From positions 1 to 10,329 of the forward strand of contig JANLSE010000127.1 of the NCBI GenBank assembly GCA_031362265.1: a stretch of 10,329 bases of DNA. Direction: 5' to 3'. The position numbers and the translations under genes are program-made. Source of the DNA: JANLSE01 sp031362265. GTDB lineage: Bacteria; Chloroflexota; Chloroflexia; Chloroflexales; Roseiflexaceae. The notes under the pieces were generated by a model, which searched no databases, was not told the DNA's origin, and saw nothing but the letters and a program-made list of their open reading frames with translations. Below, piece by piece: positions 6,752 through 10,329 of the stretch (the stretch's first letter is position 1; the number at the start of each line of letters is the position of its first letter).

Positions 6752-7141
6752 ATGGCTGAGCGTGATAAACCAACGATTGGATGCTTCATTTACAACCGGT
6801 CGACGTTTTGGAATATGCTCGCGCATGGGGTCTCAACCTGTGCAGCTGAGTATGGGGCAACGATTGAGGTACTCTCTGCACAGAATGTCGATGGTCAGGA
6901 TCGTGCATTGGCGCAGCTCATTCATCAAGGTGTGAGCGCACTTGTGGTCGGCGCAATCGATCCAATCCGTGCGGCACGTAGCGCAGAACTGGCCGCCAGG
7001 GTTGGTATCCCGACAATCGCAGTGGTAGCCGAATTACCTGGCACAGCGGCACGTGCGAATGTACGAGTCGATGACATTGGTGGCGCACAACATGCCGCAG
7101 AGCATCTTGCCCACGCGAATGCGGTAGCCATACGGCGCTGA
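6752..7141 (+). CDS. Truncated type I periplasmic-binding-fold protein (LacI/sugar-binding-like N-terminal lobe), probable gene remnant
   Basis: A protein of 129 residues matching only the first lobe of a type I periplasmic-binding fold. It opens with a KPTIGCFIYNR first strand and continues through LAQLIHQGVSALVVGAIDP, GIPTIAVVAELPG, and VDDIGGAQHAAEHL, the point where the chain normally enters lobe two. It then ends after nine unrelated residues at TGA 7139-7141. Intact relatives have roughly 270-300 residues or are fused to signalling domains, and the 23 bases before nth leave no room for the rest in any frame. There is no signal peptide, no lipobox and no helix-turn-helix, so a cytoplasmic sensor fragment is more likely than an exported binding protein. 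ATG 6752 is preferred over 6746 because AGG (6741-6743) is then 8 bases away. A functional single-lobe protein is possible, but decay by a 3' deletion is simpler. Confidence 0.65.
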   Translation: MAERDKPTIGCFIYNRSTFWNMLAHGVSTCAAEYGATIEVLSAQNVDGQDRALAQLIHQGVSALVVGAIDPIRAARSAELAARVGIPTIAVVAELPGTAARANVRVDDIGGAQHAAEHLAHANAVAIRR

Positions 7142-7154
7142 TCTGAACACCCTT

Positions 7155-7160
7155 GAGGAG
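7155..7160 (+). promoter_or_regulatory. Ribosome binding site deciding the nth start
   Basis: GAGGAG lies four bases before ATG 7165. An in-frame TTG at 7153 would begin four codons earlier, inside and before this site, and is rejected. Confidence 0.7.
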
Positions 7161-7164
7161 CGCC

Positions 7165-7821
7165 ATGACGACCATTGATCTGGATGCAGCCTTCGCCATC
7201 CTGCGCGTAGAGATGCCCAATTATCAGCAACCACTGATTGATGGCATGGCCGATGATCAGCGCAACCCGTTTCGTATTCTGATCGCGACTATTCTCAGTT
7301 TGCGTACGAAGGACACGCTCACTGCGGTGGTTGCGCCACGCTTATTTGCACAGGCCGATACGCCAACAGGAATGATTGCCTTAGGGGAAGCACGCATTGC
7401 CGAACTGATCTATCCAGTTGGATTCTACAACACTAAAGCACGTAGTATTGTTGAGGTATCTCGGCTTCTATTGGAACGCTATGCGGGTGAGGTTCCTGCT
7501 GATCTCGATGCATTGCTCACGCTTCCTGGGGTTGGACGCAAGACGGCAAATCTAACACTAACGATTGGTTTTGGGTTGCCTGGCATCTGTGTGGATACCC
7601 ATGTGCATCGTATCTGCAACATCTGGGGCTATGTACAGACAAAAACACCGGATGAGACGGAGATCGTACTACGTGCAAAACTCTCACCCGAATATTGGAT
7701 CCCAATCAATGGGCTTCTCGTGACTCTCGGGCAGAATATCTGTCATCCAACATCACCGCGCTGTAGTGCCTGCCCTCTATCGGACCTATGTCCACGGATT
7801 GGGGTTGGGCGTAGTCGTTAA
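7165..7821 (+). CDS. nth: Endonuclease III (bifunctional DNA glycosylase/AP lyase)
   Basis: A base-excision repair enzyme that removes oxidised pyrimidines and cleaves at the abasic site. It has 218 residues, the usual length for the family. The helix-hairpin-helix motif LPGVGRKTA (120-128) carries the Schiff-base lysine, Lys126. The catalytic Asp144 lies in VDTHVHR. The C-terminus has the 4Fe-4S loop with Cys193, Cys200, Cys203 and Cys209 in the canonical C-x6-C-x2-C-x5-C spacing. The N-terminal helix has ILSLRTKD where E. coli has ILSAQATD, a variation I recall from other divergent Nth proteins. MutY is excluded by the lysine at 126 and by the lack of its extra C-terminal domain. It starts 23 bases after the truncated binding-protein gene and probably shares its transcript, which may be why the promoter end of that gene survives. 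Confidence 0.96.
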   Translation: MTTIDLDAAFAILRVEMPNYQQPLIDGMADDQRNPFRILIATILSLRTKDTLTAVVAPRLFAQADTPTGMIALGEARIAELIYPVGFYNTKARSIVEVSRLLLERYAGEVPADLDALLTLPGVGRKTANLTLTIGFGLPGICVDTHVHRICNIWGYVQTKTPDETEIVLRAKLSPEYWIPINGLLVTLGQNICHPTSPRCSACPLSDLCPRIGVGRSR

Positions 7822-7823
7822 CA

Positions 7824-7859
7824 AGCGCACAGCGCGCTAGGGATTCTGCGCTGTGCGCT
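7824..7859. terminator. Perfect 12-bp stem hairpin between convergent genes
   Basis: AGCGCACAGCGC (7824-7835) and its exact reverse complement (7848-7859) enclose a 12-base loop. It begins three bases after the nth stop and ends 16 bases before the FHA gene's stop, so it is placed to end transcription from both sides. Neither flank has a real T-tract. The same 12-mer occurs at 2968-2979 in a repeat mosaic, so this may simply be another copy of the dispersed (t/c)AGCGCA repeat. Confidence 0.5.
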
Positions 7860-7875
7860 ATGCGCTATTTCGTTG

Positions 7876-8619
7876 TTATAAGCGTACGGTCTTTGATGGT
7901 GCAGTTGAGCGCAGGGTGCATGCGAGTGCCCCAAAGCGTAATCGTGAGCCATCTTGCACCATAAAGGGTACGCCTGGCTGTAGGGCAACCTCATTCACAA
8001 ATGTGCCATTCGAACTGCCAAGGTCAATCAGTGTCCACTGCGTGTTCTGGTAGCGCAACTGCGCATGGCGTCGACTGACACCACTTGTTTTACCGCCGTA
8101 TGGTGTCAGATCTACATCGGGGAAGATTTTATCGGCCTGATCGAGTAGACCCAGAACGATATCGGCGCGGTCGGTTGGGAGAGTGATCGGCTTCCCATCG
8201 GCGAGAAGCAACGTAAAGCCTGGAATTGTCACCGGCCCAGTGAGTGCCAGATATTCATCCTCAACCTGTTGGAGATCGCTACGTGCTTTCTCGAGCAGAT
8301 TCGCAATTGTCTCCTGATCGCGCTCTAGCTTGGCGATTTCCTGCTGCTTCGTTTCGATCTCTTGCATCTTGGTGAGCACTAGGCGGCTCGCGGCAACAGC
8401 GGCTTGCGAGGCACCTAGATCTGCCTCTTTACGCGAGAGATCGGCACGTGCACGAGCCAACGCTTCCTGGGTAATCGCACGAAGCGACTCCGGCTGGCTT
8501 TGCATGTCTTTCTCATTCGTTGCGATATAGCGCCGAATGTCGTCGACCTCTTTGCGAAGTGCTACGGCAGCCCGCTCGGCATCGGCAATTTCCTGCTGAA
8601 GTCCTGCACGTGTCGGCAT
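7876..8619 (-). CDS. Coiled-coil protein with C-terminal FHA domain
   Basis: A predicted cytoplasmic protein of 247 residues with two parts. Residues about 5-125 are almost entirely charged, heptad-rich helix (runs such as EIETKQQEIAKLERDQETI), a likely coiled coil for oligomerisation. Residues about 133-237 form a forkhead-associated domain, which binds phosphothreonine peptides. It has GVSRRHAQL (phosphate-binding Ser182 and His185) and DLGSSNGTFVN (199-209), both in consensus form. There is no kinase, cyclase or membrane segment, so it would act as an adaptor for an unlinked Ser/Thr kinase. I prefer ATG 8619 because AGGGG lies a few bases before it; the longer reading from 8631 adds four residues and lacks such a site. 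It converges with nth and diverges from the subtilase gene; neither neighbour explains its partner. Confidence 0.88.
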   Translation of the reverse strand: MPTRAGLQQEIADAERAAVALRKEVDDIRRYIATNEKDMQSQPESLRAITQEALARARADLSRKEADLGASQAAVAASRLVLTKMQEIETKQQEIAKLERDQETIANLLEKARSDLQQVEDEYLALTGPVTIPGFTLLLADGKPITLPTDRADIVLGLLDQADKIFPDVDLTPYGGKTSGVSRRHAQLRYQNTQWTLIDLGSSNGTFVNEVALQPGVPFMVQDGSRLRFGALACTLRSTAPSKTVRL

Positions 8620-8780
8620 GAGTCCCCTCATCTATTCATTCAGAATCTGCTACTCATGATACGTTAGAACGCTGGTTTTGTTGCCAAGGTACTATAATCA
8701 GCGAACCTATGGTATTCTTTCAGCACGCGTATCAGCACGCGCAAGCCGTGCAACTATTTTGCCAACTATGAGGAGCACCA
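8620..8780. promoter_or_regulatory. Divergent promoter region of the FHA and subtilase genes
   Basis: No gene is seen here. A consensus TATAAT lies at 8693-8698 on the plus strand, well placed for the subtilase gene, but no good -35 stands 16-18 bases before it. Downstream, in what would be the leader, tcagcacgcg occurs twice (8720-8729 and 8732-8741). The second copy can form a hairpin, GCACG (8735-8739) with CGTGC (8747-8751), and the first copy could compete for the same partner. For the FHA gene a TATCAT box lies at 8656-8661 on the minus strand, with only a poorly spaced TTGGCA before it. Confidence 0.4.
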
Positions 8781-10329
8781 ATGACAGAAACCTCCGGCGT
8801 TCGCACGCCCCCTGGATGCCTCGTGGTTGCCGCAGCGATACTGATGATCGGTTTCGCCATCGTCGTTCCATTCGCCATCGAGACCTCAGTCGTTGGGGCG
8901 GTTTGGGCAGGCGATATTAAGAAGCTACCCTACACTGCTGCACAAGCGCTCCTATTTAGCCTGCTGCATCCGCTCTTCCTCAGTGTGCTCGCATTCGGGT
9001 TGCTGATCAAAACCGCGCGTTACCGTGCGATCGCCCAGACGCTATTGGTGGCAACTGGATGTGTCGTATTGTTACTCATCCCACGCTTGGTATTTCCACT
9101 CGATGCGGTTTATGCCGCTGGTATAACCCGCATCGTCATTTGCATCCTGGCGGCGATACCGCTTCTTTGGCTGGCACTCCGGCGCGGCCTGACGTTTCAA
9201 TTACCAGGTGTTGCACCTGCACTTCTGATAGCCGCGTTTGCAACAATACCCTGGATTCGGGTTGGTGCCTTTGGTAATCAACTCGATATTCTGCTGGCCC
9301 TGGCTCAGGGCGCTGCGCTTGGGCTACTTGGTGCAGGGTTGCTCGGTGCGTTTCTGCTCCCGGCGGTGCGCGCATCATCATCTGGGCCAGGATGGGATCT
9401 GCTTTTGGTAGGTAGTACCCTCACTGCCGCATTGATTAGCATCGGTGGGGCTTTTGGCCAAGATGATCTCCAGGCGCTTATGATGCCAGTACTTGGGGGG
9501 ATTGGCTTTGCGGCCGCTGCTGTTGGGCTGCCAGATCGCGATGGCCGCACAAACCTGCTTGCACCGGCGCTCCTGATTGGGCTTGTTGCAGCCATGCCAC
9601 TTGCATTTAGCGATCCTGAAGAGATTGGATTGGTTGTCGCACTAAGTGATGATACCTTCAAATTCACCCAGGTTGCAGCAAGCCAAGTGCTGTTGGGTGG
9701 ATTCTTCCTGTGGGCATTACTGCAAATCATTGCAAAGCGGCTGCCGACAATCGCGCCGCAACCGATCATGGCCGCGCTGGCCCTAGTAGGTTGGTTGGCT
9801 GTGGCTGGCATGTATGCAACCGGCGGGAAGACCGGATTTTATGGCAACCACTTCTTTGTTATTCTCAAAGATCAAGCCAATCTTAGCCAATCTGCGCAGA
9901 TTGGCGATCTCACCGAACGGCGGCGGTTTGTCTATAAAACGCTTGTCGACCGGGCAGACACAACCCAGGCCGAATTGCGCCAATTGTTGACGCAGCGCGG
10001 TGTAGAATATACACCCTTCTATTTGGTGAATGGAATTGAAGTCAATGGCGATGAGTTGCTACGCAATGAATTAGCGCGCCGACCTGAGGTGGATCGCATT
10101 ATCTTCAGCCAAAACCTACGGCCACTTGCCGAACCGCTGCCCTTCGAACTAAGCAGTGATACCACCGCCCCTGGCAACCCAACCTGGAATATCGAACTTA
10201 TTGGCGCAGATCGGGTCTGGAGCGAATTAGGTGTACGCGGCGAAGGAATCGTAATCGGCCAATCCGATAGCGGCGTGGATTGGCAACACCCCGCGCTCCA
10301 TAATGCATACCGTGGCAAGAATGGCGACC
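8781..10329 (+). CDS. Subtilisin-like (S8) serine peptidase with N-terminal polytopic membrane domain, C-terminus off the window
   Basis: Open from ATG 8781 to the right edge (516 complete codons); GAGGAG (8770-8775) lies 5 bases before the start. The order visible is as follows. Residues 13-346 hold about 11 hydrophobic segments (near 13-34, 53-77, 86-105, 112-133, 144-160, 168-194, 206-225, 232-250, 258-276, 301-317 and 327-346). Residues about 355-450 are soluble and resemble the I9-type inhibitory propeptide that precedes S8 domains. From about 465 the subtilase domain begins (WNIELIGADRVW, then GIVIGQSDSGVD), with catalytic Asp496 in the D-S-G motif. The catalytic His and Ser fall beyond the edge. 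Ordinary subtilases start with one signal peptide, so this long membrane block is unusual. It should place a protease domain at the membrane, its side depending on the exact segment count. The substrate is unknown. The S8 call rests on the propeptide and first motif only. Confidence 0.85.
   Translation, partial: MTETSGVRTPPGCLVVAAAILMIGFAIVVPFAIETSVVGAVWAGDIKKLPYTAAQALLFSLLHPLFLSVLAFGLLIKTARYRAIAQTLLVATGCVVLLLIPRLVFPLDAVYAAGITRIVICILAAIPLLWLALRRGLTFQLPGVAPALLIAAFATIPWIRVGAFGNQLDILLALAQGAALGLLGAGLLGAFLLPAVRASSSGPGWDLLLVGSTLTAALISIGGAFGQDDLQALMMPVLGGIGFAAAAVGLPDRDGRTNLLAPALLIGLVAAMPLAFSDPEEIGLVVALSDDTFKFTQVAASQVLLGGFFLWALLQIIAKRLPTIAPQPIMAALALVGWLAVAGMYATGGKTGFYGNHFFVILKDQANLSQSAQIGDLTERRRFVYKTLVDRADTTQAELRQLLTQRGVEYTPFYLVNGIEVNGDELLRNELARRPEVDRIIFSQNLRPLAEPLPFELSSDTTAPGNPTWNIELIGADRVWSELGVRGEGIVIGQSDSGVDWQHPALHNAYRGKNGD

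Noticed and set aside
9305..9811. A 168-codon open frame on the minus strand, rich in Ser, Ala and Pro
   Set aside because: It is the complement of the membrane domain of the subtilase gene; its composition is that of an antisense shadow.

Overview
The window looks like bacterial chromosome of moderate GC content. The most likely source is a Chloroflexota (Chloroflexia-type) bacterium. That is an inference from three things: the style of the subtilase with its N-terminal membrane block, the pairing of a COG3375-type GNAT with an N-succinylamino-acid racemase, and gaps filled with short simple repeats. No rRNA or other phylogenetic marker is present, so the assignment is tentative.

Left block, minus strand (about 1-6507): five genes read right to left. 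They are a LarA-like (DUF2088) nickel-pincer racemase homologue (6507-5269), a fold-type I PLP aminotransferase (5086-3974), a COG3375 GNAT N-acyltransferase (3907-3092), an enolase-superfamily N-succinylamino-acid racemase / o-succinylbenzoate synthase (2876-1764), and a class A penicillin-binding protein (1588 to beyond base 1). The first four carry intact active-site residues and could together form a small module acting on the stereochemistry of 2-hydroxy, 2-keto and 2-amino acids. The GNAT-racemase half matches the known D- to L-amino-acid conversion route through N-succinyl intermediates. The desuccinylase of that route is not in the window. Two gaps (5087-5268 and 2877-3091) are filled with mosaics of short tandem and inverted repeats.

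Middle block, plus strand (6752-7821): a 129-residue protein matches only the first lobe of a type I periplasmic-binding (LacI/sugar-binding) fold and ends abruptly. Only 23 bases later comes an intact endonuclease III (nth) with its catalytic Lys and Asp and its 4Fe-4S cysteines. A 236-244 base region between divergent genes separates this pair from the left block and holds -10-like boxes for both directions and a short palindrome.

Right block: a coiled-coil plus FHA-domain protein (8619-7876, minus) converges on nth across a 54-base gap containing a 12-bp stem hairpin. It diverges from a gene that runs off the right edge (8781 onward, plus). That gene encodes about 11 membrane segments, then a propeptide-like region, then the start of a subtilisin (S8) catalytic domain with its Asp-Ser-Gly motif.

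Most interesting points: the four-gene racemase/aminotransferase/acyltransferase module, the polytopic-membrane subtilase, the truncated binding-protein lobe in front of nth, and related repeat words shared by separate gaps.
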